DNA of 43,040 bases from assembly GCA_016788285.1 (NCBI GenBank), contig JAEUSW010000196.1:1-43040 (forward strand), given 5' to 3'. Origin of the DNA: Flavobacteriales bacterium (lineage in GTDB: Bacteria > Bacteroidota > Bacteroidia > Flavobacteriales_F > PHOS-HE28). Of this stretch, positions 24,992-32,432 are shown in pieces. The notes below the pieces were generated by a model, which was not told the DNA's origin, searched no databases, and saw only the letters and a list, made by a program, of their open reading frames with translations. A program made the position numbers and the translations under genes. The stretch's first letter is position 1; each line of letters opens with the position of its first letter.

Positions 24992-25798
24992 CTACCGTCT
25001 GCCGGCGTCGATCGCCCGGCGCACGCTGCCGTGCTGCTTGAGCAGGGCGTTGGCCTCGTCATAGCCGATGCCGAGGCCCTCCATCACCATGCGCGTGCCG
25101 CGGTCGATGAGCTTCACGTTGCTGAGCTGCATGTCCACCATGCGGTTGCCCTTCACGCGTCCAAGCCGGATCATGACGGCGGTGCTGATCATGTTCAGCA
25201 CGAGCTTCTGCGCGGTGCCGCTCTTCATCCGGGTGCTGCCCGTGACGAACTCGGGCCCCACCACCACCACGATCGGGTGGTCGCTGACCACGGTGATCGG
25301 AGCGCCCGGGTTGCAGGTGATGCAGGCCGTGAGGATGCCATGTCGCCGACAGCTCTCCAAGGCGCCCACCACATAGGGCGTGCCTCCGCTGGCCGCGATG
25401 CCGACCACCGTATCGTCCGCACCGATGGCGTGCTCCTGGAGGTCTTTCCAGCCCTGTTCGCGGTCGTCCTCGGCGAATTCCACCGCTTTGCGGATCGCCC
25501 GGTCGCCACCCGCGATGAGCCCCACGACCAGGCCATGCGGCACCCCGAAGGTGGGCGGGCATTCGCTGGCGTCCACGATGCCGAGCCGTCCGCTGGTGCC
25601 CGCACCGAGGTAGAAGAGGCGCCCACCGCGGTGCATGCGTACGGCGATGGCCTCCACCAGGGTCGCGATCTCCCGAACCACACGTCCCACGGCCTCGGGC
25701 ACGCGGCGGTCCTCCGTGTTGATGTGGCCGAGCAGCTCGGTGGTGCTCATGCGCTCGAGGTCGTTGTAGAGCGATGGGCTTTCGGTGATCTTCTCCAT
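24992..25798 (-). CDS. murQ: N-acetylmuramic acid 6-phosphate etherase
   Basis: 268 aa. MurQ cleaves the D-lactyl ether of MurNAc-6-phosphate to give GlcNAc-6-phosphate and D-lactate in cell-wall recycling. The protein is collinear with the family: TESPSLYNDLERMSTTELLG, FYLGAGTSGRLGIVDASECP (SIS domain), IAGGDRAIRKAVEFAEDD with the catalytic Glu region, GIAASGGTPYVVGAL, PEFVTGSTRMKSGTAQKLVL and KGNRMVDMQLSNVKL. It is the short (~270 aa) version usual in Bacteroidota. No murK kinase is visible in the window. The FAD oxidase 6 kb away could use the D-lactate released, but the genes are not linked as an operon. Confidence 0.96.
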   Translation of the reverse strand: MEKITESPSLYNDLERMSTTELLGHINTEDRRVPEAVGRVVREIATLVEAIAVRMHRGGRLFYLGAGTSGRLGIVDASECPPTFGVPHGLVVGLIAGGDRAIRKAVEFAEDDREQGWKDLQEHAIGADDTVVGIAASGGTPYVVGALESCRRHGILTACITCNPGAPITVVSDHPIVVVVGPEFVTGSTRMKSGTAQKLVLNMISTAVMIRLGRVKGNRMVDMQLSNVKLIDRGTRMVMEGLGIGYDEANALLKQHGSVRRAIDAGRR

Positions 25799-25806
25799 GG
25801 CGTCGA

Positions 25807-25814
25807 CAAAGGTG
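25807..25814 (-). promoter_or_regulatory. Putative -7 element CACCTTTG of murQ
   Basis: It lies 8 nt upstream of the murQ ATG on the minus strand and matches the TTTG half of the Bacteroidota -7 consensus. Confidence 0.35.
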
Positions 25815-25858
25815 GGGGATGAGGCCGGACCTGATCGGGCGCTCGGGCAGGAACGGAG

Positions 25859-25884
25859 AAGGGCCGCCCCGGAGGACGGCCCTT
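25859..25884 (-). terminator. Terminator hairpin after the T9SS esterase-like gene
   Basis: On the minus strand AAGGGCCG pairs with CGGCCCTT (8 bp, 10-nt loop) 23 nt after the stop, followed by a TTCTCCGTT tract. Confidence 0.6.
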
Positions 25885-25906
25885 CCCAACACGGTCGGGT
25901 GATGGA

Positions 25907-27679
25907 TCAGTTGAACGCGATGCGGCGCACGGCGCGACCTTCTGCGAACTCGAGGGTGAGGAAGTACGCCCCCCCGTCCAGTTCACTGCGCTGAAGGACG
26001 ATGACGTCGGCGTTCACCGTGCTGTTGCGCACCAAACGGCCATCCGGCGTATGGAGGGTGTAGCTCAACACCTTGCCTGCAGGGCTGCTGATGCGCACGG
26101 CATCGATGGCCGGGTTGGGGGCGATCACCAGAGCCGCCGCCGCTGCGGGTTCGGCGATGCCGACCGGCTGTCCCACGCAATCGCAATTGGCGGTCCAAGC
26201 ATCGTTGATGGTGTTGGCGTTGCCATCATCGCAAGGTTGCCCCGGCTGGTCGGGGCCGTCGATCACGCCCAGGCAGTCCGGTGTCCCCAGCGCGCACGGG
26301 CCGAGCTGAAGGGCGCAGACGATGCGGGGGTTCATGTAGCCCATCACCGTGTCCAGGTAGGCGCGGCCCTTGGCCCCGCTCATGTCGGGGTTGCTGGCCA
26401 GGCTGGCCTGGTGGGTGGTGATGCCCAGGCCCGGGATCACGGCCGTCGCAGCCGCGCTGTTGGGGTCCCACCACTGCCAGGGGCTGGCCTCATCGCTGGC
26501 CGGGGGGGTCCAACGGGGACGGAGAACGGGGAACAGACCTTCCGCGCCGGTGGAAATGGTGACCCCATCGATCGTCTGTCCGTAGAGCGACCGCGCACGC
26601 GCGGTGAACGGATCATTGGACAGGTTGGCAAAGCTCGTCTGGTTGCCGAGGTCGTTCACCCACGGGATGAAGTAGTTGCTGCCGGGCACGTCCACCACCG
26701 GCCCGCCGGTGGTCGGCACGATCACGATGCCGTAAGTGAAGGGGGCGAAGGGGTCGAAGACCGTATGGAAGGCCACCATCGGAGCATCACCCGCCTCAGC
26801 CCAGGTGGTGTCGGCGAGCGCGCCGCCCATGTTCACACAGAAGTGCGTTTCATGATCGAACCCGTTCGGACGATAGAGGGTGAGCTGGCCGTTCAGGCCG
26901 GCCAGGTTCCCGACGGCATTGGTGTCGACATAGCTGACGTTCGGGTTGAAGGGGTCGGGTCGGAACTTCTCCACGAAGAGCTCGCTGCCCTTGTCCAGCG
27001 TGGTGTGCGCCAGCGCGATGTAGCCACCGGTGCCCTCACCGAGCACGATGATCTTGTCGGCATCAATGCCGTACGTGTTGGCCGCGGCCGCTTCGGCCTT
27101 GTGCGTGCGCACGCACTGACGCACGTCGTGGATGGCCCGGTAGATGGCGTTGAGCAGCTGCCCGCGACGCTCCTCCTCGGTGGCGGCCAGGGGGTTCCAT
27201 CCCAGGCGGTAGCTCATGCTCACGGCCACGTAGCCGCGGCGCGCCATGCGTTTGCAGACCTCCACGGCGCAGCTGTCCGTGCGCGTGCCCACCGGGCTGC
27301 CGTTCTGCGGCGGAGGCAGCGCGTTGCCCGTGTGGATGTAGAGGACCATCGGCCGCTCGGTCACGGCATCCACGTTCTGGTCGGGTTCGTAGATGTCCAT
27401 GCGCAGCGTGCGCACTTTCACCGCCGTGCTGCCGTCCGTGGGGTCGAAGAAGGGAGCCGGAATCGGCTGCTGGGTGCTCACCAGGGTCTGCAGTTGCGTG
27501 ACCTCTGAAGGCACGTTCGGGCTGGCCAGGTTGCTGGTGAGGAAGTCGATGTTGGTGCCGAAGGGCACGTTGGGTGTGATGACCACCTGTGCGTCGGTGA
27601 ACACCTCGTCGATGTAGCGCTGCTGGGCCGCGGCCAACGTCGGCAGTCCGAGCAGAAGCAAGGGTAGGGCTCGTTTCAT
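25907..27679 (-). CDS. Secreted alpha/beta-hydrolase-like protein with T9SS sorting domain; nucleophile Ser replaced
   Basis: 590 aa. Signal peptide (MKRALPLLLLGLPTLAAAQ), then a carboxylesterase/BD-FAE-like alpha/beta-hydrolase fold (about 65-450): DIYEPDQN, PMVLYIHTGNALPPPQ (oxyanion region), CKRMARRGYVAVSMSYRLGW, AIYRAIHDVRQCVRTHK, IIVLGEGTGGYIALAH. The nucleophile elbow, normally G-x-S-x-G, reads G-E-G-T-G: the Ser position is Gly (codon 27032-27034). A Cys-rich bridge (PCDDGNANTINDAWTANCDC) and a T9SS type A sorting domain (IAPNPAIDAVRISSPAG, ELDGGAYFLTLEF) follow. It is probably a surface protein without classical esterase activity, perhaps a binding protein. Confidence 0.9.
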   Translation of the reverse strand: MKRALPLLLLGLPTLAAAQQRYIDEVFTDAQVVITPNVPFGTNIDFLTSNLASPNVPSEVTQLQTLVSTQQPIPAPFFDPTDGSTAVKVRTLRMDIYEPDQNVDAVTERPMVLYIHTGNALPPPQNGSPVGTRTDSCAVEVCKRMARRGYVAVSMSYRLGWNPLAATEEERRGQLLNAIYRAIHDVRQCVRTHKAEAAAANTYGIDADKIIVLGEGTGGYIALAHTTLDKGSELFVEKFRPDPFNPNVSYVDTNAVGNLAGLNGQLTLYRPNGFDHETHFCVNMGGALADTTWAEAGDAPMVAFHTVFDPFAPFTYGIVIVPTTGGPVVDVPGSNYFIPWVNDLGNQTSFANLSNDPFTARARSLYGQTIDGVTISTGAEGLFPVLRPRWTPPASDEASPWQWWDPNSAAATAVIPGLGITTHQASLASNPDMSGAKGRAYLDTVMGYMNPRIVCALQLGPCALGTPDCLGVIDGPDQPGQPCDDGNANTINDAWTANCDCVGQPVGIAEPAAAAALVIAPNPAIDAVRISSPAGKVLSYTLHTPDGRLVRNSTVNADVIVLQRSELDGGAYFLTLEFAEGRAVRRIAFN

Positions 27680-27702
27680 GGATCCTGGGTTTGATCAGGT
27701 TC

Positions 27703-27710
27703 CGAAGATA
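27703..27710 (-). promoter_or_regulatory. Putative -7 element TATCTTCG of the esterase-like gene
   Basis: TATCTTCG lies 23 nt upstream of ATG 27679 on the minus strand. The nearest palindrome of the array is centred about 50 bp further upstream, a plausible activator distance. Confidence 0.5.
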
Positions 27711-27745
27711 GGGATGGACCTGTGTTGCTGGGGAGGCAGGGCACG

Positions 27746-28195
27746 GAAGTATGTATGGCCATACATACTTCGGATCGACGACCGCGACAACCCACCACCT
27801 CGTTCGGCACTTGGTCGCTGTTCGACTGGTGCTTCCCAGAGGTATCCGCCGCAGCGTGGGTGTTCTGTGAGCGGATGGGTCTGCGCTGGTGCTCGGGTCG
27901 ATGAGAGGGCCGGAGCGCTTCGAGCCATTGGTGGATCATCCATGACGTATGTATGGCCATACATACGTTGGCTGATGACCGGAAACCGGCTGATCCAGGT
28001 CTGAACCCCGCTATTGGTGCGGATCGGTGCGTGTCAGGCCTGCGCGATGACCGTTGTCGAACGTATGTATGGCCATACATATATCCAGGGGGCCAGAGCA
28101 GCCTCTCAGACAACATGCGCCCCCATTGCGCGCGGCTTTCAGTGGTTCGAGCAGCCCTGTTGAATGCCGGAGGGAAGTATGTATGGCCATACATA
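27746..28195. repeat. Array of four perfect AT-rich palindromes
   Basis: The 552-bp gap 27680-28231 holds no convincing gene. It contains four copies of the core TATGTATGGCCATACATA. The first is a 26-bp perfect palindrome (27746-27771), the second 24 bp (27945-27968), the third and fourth 18 bp (28064-28081 and 28178-28195). The stretches between them are 173, 95 and 96 bp, unrelated to each other by eye and GC-rich like the rest of the genome. Centres are 198, 116 and 114 bp apart. Flanks suggest two subtypes: copies 1 and 4 share GGAAG to the left, copies 2 and 3 share ACG. No further copy was found in the window. The role is unknown: operators, hairpin RNA elements or mobile palindromes are possible. 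Confidence 0.95.
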
Positions 28196-28231
28196 TGTTC
28201 GGGAGCGGCCCGGTTCCACCTCCGCCCCCCG

Positions 28232-31180
28232 TCACCGCCGGTCCAGCTCGTAGATGAGCTGCAGGTACCCCAACCGGCCCACTGCCGGTCCGCCGTACAC
28301 CAGGTACACATCGTTCGTCCACATCCGCTCCAGCCGCTCGTCATCCGGTACACGTTCGTCGAACAAGGGGACGATCCCGAACAGGTTGCTGCAACCCACC
28401 TTCACGGTCAGTCCGGGCTTCGGGAACTTCACGTTCACCTGGGCGTCCACCATGTCGTAGCTCGGAATGGCGCCGGTGAACTGCGGCGAGCCCTCGAAGG
28501 TGAAGCCCTCCACGAACTTGTAGTTGATGCCGAAGCCCAGGTCACGGCGGTCGGTCCAGGGGATCCGCAGGTCATGTCCCGTGAAGCCCACATTGAACTT
28601 GTTCAGCGGGGTGTTGAAGGCCGGGATGATCGGGTCGTCCTCGCCGGCGATCAAGCGGTTGTAGCTGTAGTTCACGCTGTAGGTCATCCGCTTGCGGTAG
28701 TAGTTCACCCCCAGGTTGCCGCCCAACGTCCGCACTGTGCTCGTGCTGTTCGCCGCCACGCGGTACACCTGGAGCTCTTGTGGGAAGCCGGTCACCTGAT
28801 CGAAGCTGCCATCGATGCCGATCAGGTAGCCGATGAAGTCCGTGTACCAGCTCGTATAGCCGCTGGCGTCCACGTAGAACTTCTCCTTCAGCGTGCCCCG
28901 ATAACCCGCCTCCACGGTCAGCACCTTCTCCGGGCGGATCCGGTCCACATTGAAGTACTCCAGCTGTTCCAGCCCCTCCAGCAGGGTGGGCGAGCTGCGG
29001 TAATCATTGAAGCTTTCGATGGTGATCAGGCTGTCGCGGCCTTCCTCGAACTGGCCTTCGATGTTGCCCAGCAGGATGGCGCGGCCCACATTGTAGTAGA
29101 GGTACTGGTCGGCCAGCGTTGGATTGCGCACCCCGCGGCTCACGCTCACCCGGACCACATGATCGGGGTTCGGCGTGTACACCGCGCTCAGGGCCGGGGA
29201 GACCTGTGGCTCGAAGTTCTGGTTCTTGTCCACCCGCACCGTCAGGGCCAGGCGCAGTTTGTCCTGGACGATCTTCTTCTCCAGGCCCGCATATCCCCCC
29301 ACTTCCCAGTTGGTGATCACGATGTCCGCCGTGTCCTTGAAGATGGTGCCCGCACTGTTGGGCCGGTACAACCGACCGTTGCCGCCCACGGTGATCTCCG
29401 CGAACCGTGGCTTGAACCGGTACTCGCCCATGGCATGGTACAGGGCCGACCGGTCGAAGAACCGCGAGCCCCCTTCGGTGAAGCGCCGTGAGCGGATCTC
29501 GTCCAGCTTGTCGTCGAACCGATCGGTGCCCACCTGGTAGGCGGGGTCGAGCTCCGTGTTGTCCGTGCGGTCGATGCTGTCGGCGACCAGCTGATGGTAC
29601 CCGCTGAACAGGGCGGTGTTGTCCGCCACGAACTGTGTCAGGTAGGCATCATAGGCCTCCTGCGTGGTGATGCCTTGTGCGATGGCCTCCGAAGGGGTCA
29701 GATATCCCGGCTGTGTGGCGTTCAGCAACGGCTTGATCCAGGTCTCCCACAGGGTGAAGTAGCGGATGTTCCATTCCGTGGTGACGCCGCTCGCCTCCTG
29801 AAGGCGAAGGCCGGTGGTGTAGATGTCGTACGTGTCACCGGCATCCTCATGGGTCACATAGCTCCGGAAGAACCAGCGCCCTTCCTGGCGGAGCTCAAGG
29901 CGGTGCTGAAAGAACTGCACGCCTTCCAGCCGGTACCGGTTGTCGCCTTGGTACACCGTGCTCCCGCGGCTGTAGTTGGTCGCGACCTGCACTTCCACGC
30001 TGTCGGTTATCCGGTAATGCAGGCTCAGGCCCGCCTTCAGGTTGTTCGTGCCATAGTCCACCAGGTCCACTTCGCGATAGCCGGGTCGAAGGAAGAGCCC
30101 GAGTCCCGGATACTGTCGTCGGCTGAACAGGGAGACGCTGAAATCATTGTTCGCGGTCACCCACTCATCACCGTAGCTGTTCACCGCGTCGTAGCGACCC
30201 GGGTTGCCCACCCCCGTCGGGCTGTTGCTGGTGGGGTCGTAGTTCTCGGCATACCAGTCCTCGGCCCGCATGGCGAAGAGGTTCAGCTTGTACGCGAAGC
30301 GGTCGCGACCCTCCTTGTTCTTGAAGACCTGGGCCCAGCGCACGGCTCCTTCAAGCAGGTCACGCTCCCCGGCCTTCGCGCTCACGCTCAACCCTGGGAA
30401 GGCCCACGGGCTCTTGGTGGTCATGTTGATCACCCCGTTGAAGGCGCCCGGACCGTAGAACGCGCTGCTCGCCCCGGCGATCACGTCCACCTTCATCACG
30501 TCCAGGTCGCTTGCCCCCAGGAAGTTGCCCAGGCTGAAGTTCAGGCCCGGGCTCTGGTTGTCCACCCCATCGATCAGCTGCAGGCTGCGCACCGGGCTGG
30601 TGCTGTTGAAACCGCGCGTGTTGATCACCTTGAAGCCGAAGCTCGCGGCCGTCATGTCCACTCCCTTCAAGGTGCCCAGGCTCTCGTAGAAATCGCCGCT
30701 CGGCGCCTCTCGGATGGCGATGATGTCCATGCTCTCCACCGTGAGCGGAGCCTGCTTCTGCTTCTCACTGATGCGGCTGCCCACCACCTCGGCCTCCTGC
30801 AGAAGCACTTGGTCCGCGCTCAGCTTGAACTTCAGCTCCTGATCGGGGCTCTTCACCTCCACCTCCAGGTCGGTGAAGCCCACGTAGCTGATCACCAGCA
30901 CGTAAGGCGGCAGCTCGTTCACCAGCAGCTCGAACCGTCCGTCAAGGTCCGTCTGGGTCACGGCCTTCGTGCCCTTCAGGGCCACGGTGGCACCGATGAG
31001 CGTCTCGCCACTGCCGGCATCGCTCACCACGCCGCGCAGCTTGAACTGCTGCGCCAGCGCGGTCAGTGGCAGCAGCAACGCCAGAAGAAGGAGCGGGCGG
31101 ACGCGCGTTGCGGTCGGTCGGAGCGGGGGCAACGGTGAACGTTCCGTTGACCGGTCGAAGCGGTGTCGGGGGAGGCGCAT
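28232..31180 (-). CDS. TonB-dependent receptor (SusC/FepA-like) with carboxypeptidase-regulatory-like N-terminus
   Basis: 982 aa from ATG 31180 (the frame upstream has only a TTG). After a rather long basic n-region comes a signal-peptide core (PLLLLALLLPLTALAQ), a carboxypeptidase-regulatory-like domain (VVSDAGSGETLIGATVALKG, DLDGRFELLVNELPPYVLVI), a plug domain (LGTLKGVDMTAASFGFKVIN, TRGFNSTSPVRSLQLIDGVD, GASSAFYGPGAFNGVINM) and a 22-strand-type barrel that ends in an aromatic/basic strand (YLQLIYELDRR). It imports a ligand across the outer membrane using TonB/ExbBD energy. No SusD partner is adjacent, so a siderophore, cofactor or peptide ligand is as likely as a glycan. Confidence 0.94.
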   Translation of the reverse strand: MRLPRHRFDRSTERSPLPPLRPTATRVRPLLLLALLLPLTALAQQFKLRGVVSDAGSGETLIGATVALKGTKAVTQTDLDGRFELLVNELPPYVLVISYVGFTDLEVEVKSPDQELKFKLSADQVLLQEAEVVGSRISEKQKQAPLTVESMDIIAIREAPSGDFYESLGTLKGVDMTAASFGFKVINTRGFNSTSPVRSLQLIDGVDNQSPGLNFSLGNFLGASDLDVMKVDVIAGASSAFYGPGAFNGVINMTTKSPWAFPGLSVSAKAGERDLLEGAVRWAQVFKNKEGRDRFAYKLNLFAMRAEDWYAENYDPTSNSPTGVGNPGRYDAVNSYGDEWVTANNDFSVSLFSRRQYPGLGLFLRPGYREVDLVDYGTNNLKAGLSLHYRITDSVEVQVATNYSRGSTVYQGDNRYRLEGVQFFQHRLELRQEGRWFFRSYVTHEDAGDTYDIYTTGLRLQEASGVTTEWNIRYFTLWETWIKPLLNATQPGYLTPSEAIAQGITTQEAYDAYLTQFVADNTALFSGYHQLVADSIDRTDNTELDPAYQVGTDRFDDKLDEIRSRRFTEGGSRFFDRSALYHAMGEYRFKPRFAEITVGGNGRLYRPNSAGTIFKDTADIVITNWEVGGYAGLEKKIVQDKLRLALTVRVDKNQNFEPQVSPALSAVYTPNPDHVVRVSVSRGVRNPTLADQYLYYNVGRAILLGNIEGQFEEGRDSLITIESFNDYRSSPTLLEGLEQLEYFNVDRIRPEKVLTVEAGYRGTLKEKFYVDASGYTSWYTDFIGYLIGIDGSFDQVTGFPQELQVYRVAANSTSTVRTLGGNLGVNYYRKRMTYSVNYSYNRLIAGEDDPIIPAFNTPLNKFNVGFTGHDLRIPWTDRRDLGFGINYKFVEGFTFEGSPQFTGAIPSYDMVDAQVNVKFPKPGLTVKVGCSNLFGIVPLFDERVPDDERLERMWTNDVYLVYGGPAVGRLGYLQLIYELDRR

Positions 31181-31194
31181 CGGTCGGGATGCGC

Positions 31195-31202
31195 ACAAGA
31201 TA
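31195..31202 (-). promoter_or_regulatory. Putative -7 element TATCTTGT of the TonB-receptor gene
   Basis: It lies 14 nt before ATG 31180 on the minus strand and supports that start over the upstream TTG at 31198. Confidence 0.4.
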
Positions 31203-31287
31203 GGAGGCGCTTCCGGTCACCTTCGCGCCGCACGGACCATGAACCGGTGTGGCCGCCCGAGCGTTCCTTCGGACCTTCGCCACCATC

Positions 31288-32388
31288 ATGCGCCGACTCA
31301 TGCTCCTGCTGGCCGCCTCGGCGGCCCACACGCTCTGCCAGGCGCAGCTGCGGCCCGGCTTCGACAAGGCCGAGTACACGGAGCTGCTCCGGGTGTTCGC
31401 CGCCCAGGCGGATACGACCATGGAAGGCTTCAACCTGCCGAAGCCCGAACGGTTCACCCTGGCCTGGAAGAGCCCGGTGGTGGGATTGGAGAACCGATGG
31501 GACCTGTACACGGACGGCGCCGGCACCGCGGCCGTGGTGGTGCGGGGCACCACCGCCCAACTGGCCAGCTGGATGGAGAACTTCCACGCGGTGCTCGTGC
31601 CCGCCCAGGGCGAACTGGACCTCGACGGTGGCGAGCCCTTCCGCTATTCCCTGAGCGACGACCCCGCTGCGCGCGTGCACCTGGGCTGGCTCATCGGTCT
31701 GGGTCATCTGCAGCGCAGCATCCTGCCGGCCATCGATTCGCTGGTCGCCTCGGGCACACGCCAGCTCATTCTCTGCGGCCACAGCCAGGGCGGGGCCATC
31801 ACGTATCTCCTCACCGCGCACCTGTGGCACCTGCGGGCCGTGGGGCGCCTGTCCGCCGACCTGGTGATGAAGACCTACTGCAGCGCCGCGCCCAAACCTG
31901 GCAACCTGCCCTTCGCCTACGGTTATGAGGCCACCCACCGCGATGGATGGGCCATGAACGTTGTGAACAGCGCCGATTGGGTGCCCGAAGTGCCCGTCAC
32001 CGTGCAGACGGTGGACGACTTCAACCCGGTGAACCCCTTCCGCAACGCCCGCAAGGCCATCCGGTCGCTGCCGTTCCCGCAGGACCTCGGTCTGCGCATC
32101 CTGTTCAACCGCCTGGACCGGCCCACCCGCAAGGCGCGCCGCAACTACCACCGCGTGCTCGGCCGCACCATTGGCCGCATGGCCGCCAAGGAACTGCCGG
32201 GCTACACCCCCCCCGAACTGCCCGAGGGCACCCACTTCGTGCGCACGGGCCCCTTCGTGGTGCTGCGGCCCGATGCCGCCTACCGGGCGCGCTTCGTGGA
32301 CGACCCGAACAAGGTCTTCATGCACCACCTGATGGAGCCGTACTACGACCTGATGTCGCGCTTCCCCGAGCGGCCGGGCATCCCCTGA
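31288..32388 (+). CDS. Secreted lipase family (class 3) protein
   Basis: 366 aa from ATG 31288, which starts a signal peptide (MRRLMLLLAASAAHTLCQAQ). The lipase class 3 core is present: AAVVVRGTTAQLASWMENFH (oxyanion and first strand), LILCGHSQGGAITYLLTAHL with nucleophile Ser166 in GHSQGG, then KTYCSAAPKPGNLPFAYGYE and NVVNSADWVPEVP, where the catalytic Asp is expected. The C-terminal ~130 residues (RKARRNYHRVLGRTIGRM, DDPNKVFMHHLMEPYYDLM) contain the likely catalytic His. It is predicted to hydrolyse acylglycerol-type esters in the periplasm or outside the cell. A GACCTTCG element lies 8 nt before the start. Confidence 0.88.
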   Translation: MRRLMLLLAASAAHTLCQAQLRPGFDKAEYTELLRVFAAQADTTMEGFNLPKPERFTLAWKSPVVGLENRWDLYTDGAGTAAVVVRGTTAQLASWMENFHAVLVPAQGELDLDGGEPFRYSLSDDPAARVHLGWLIGLGHLQRSILPAIDSLVASGTRQLILCGHSQGGAITYLLTAHLWHLRAVGRLSADLVMKTYCSAAPKPGNLPFAYGYEATHRDGWAMNVVNSADWVPEVPVTVQTVDDFNPVNPFRNARKAIRSLPFPQDLGLRILFNRLDRPTRKARRNYHRVLGRTIGRMAAKELPGYTPPELPEGTHFVRTGPFVVLRPDAAYRARFVDDPNKVFMHHLMEPYYDLMSRFPERPGIP

Positions 32389-32420
32389 TGCCGGCGAGCA
32401 TCGCGCATGCGTGGGCTGTG

Positions 32421-32428
32421 TAGCTTGC
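32421..32428 (+). promoter_or_regulatory. Putative -7 element TAGCTTGC, 4 nt before the start codon
   Basis: Just ACCC separates it from ATG 32433, a nearly leaderless arrangement. Confidence 0.35.
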
Positions 32429-32432
32429 ACCC

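Noticed and set aside
27746-28195. CRISPR array
   Set aside because: Repeats are short perfect palindromes, the intervals are 95-173 bp and unequal, only four copies exist and no cas gene is near.
27676-28353. Several overlapping ORFs in the palindrome interval (peptides with VWPYI, MAIHT, MYGHTY)
   Set aside because: These peptides are just the palindrome read in different frames on both strands; codon use and composition do not look like a real protein and no signal peptide or domain is present.
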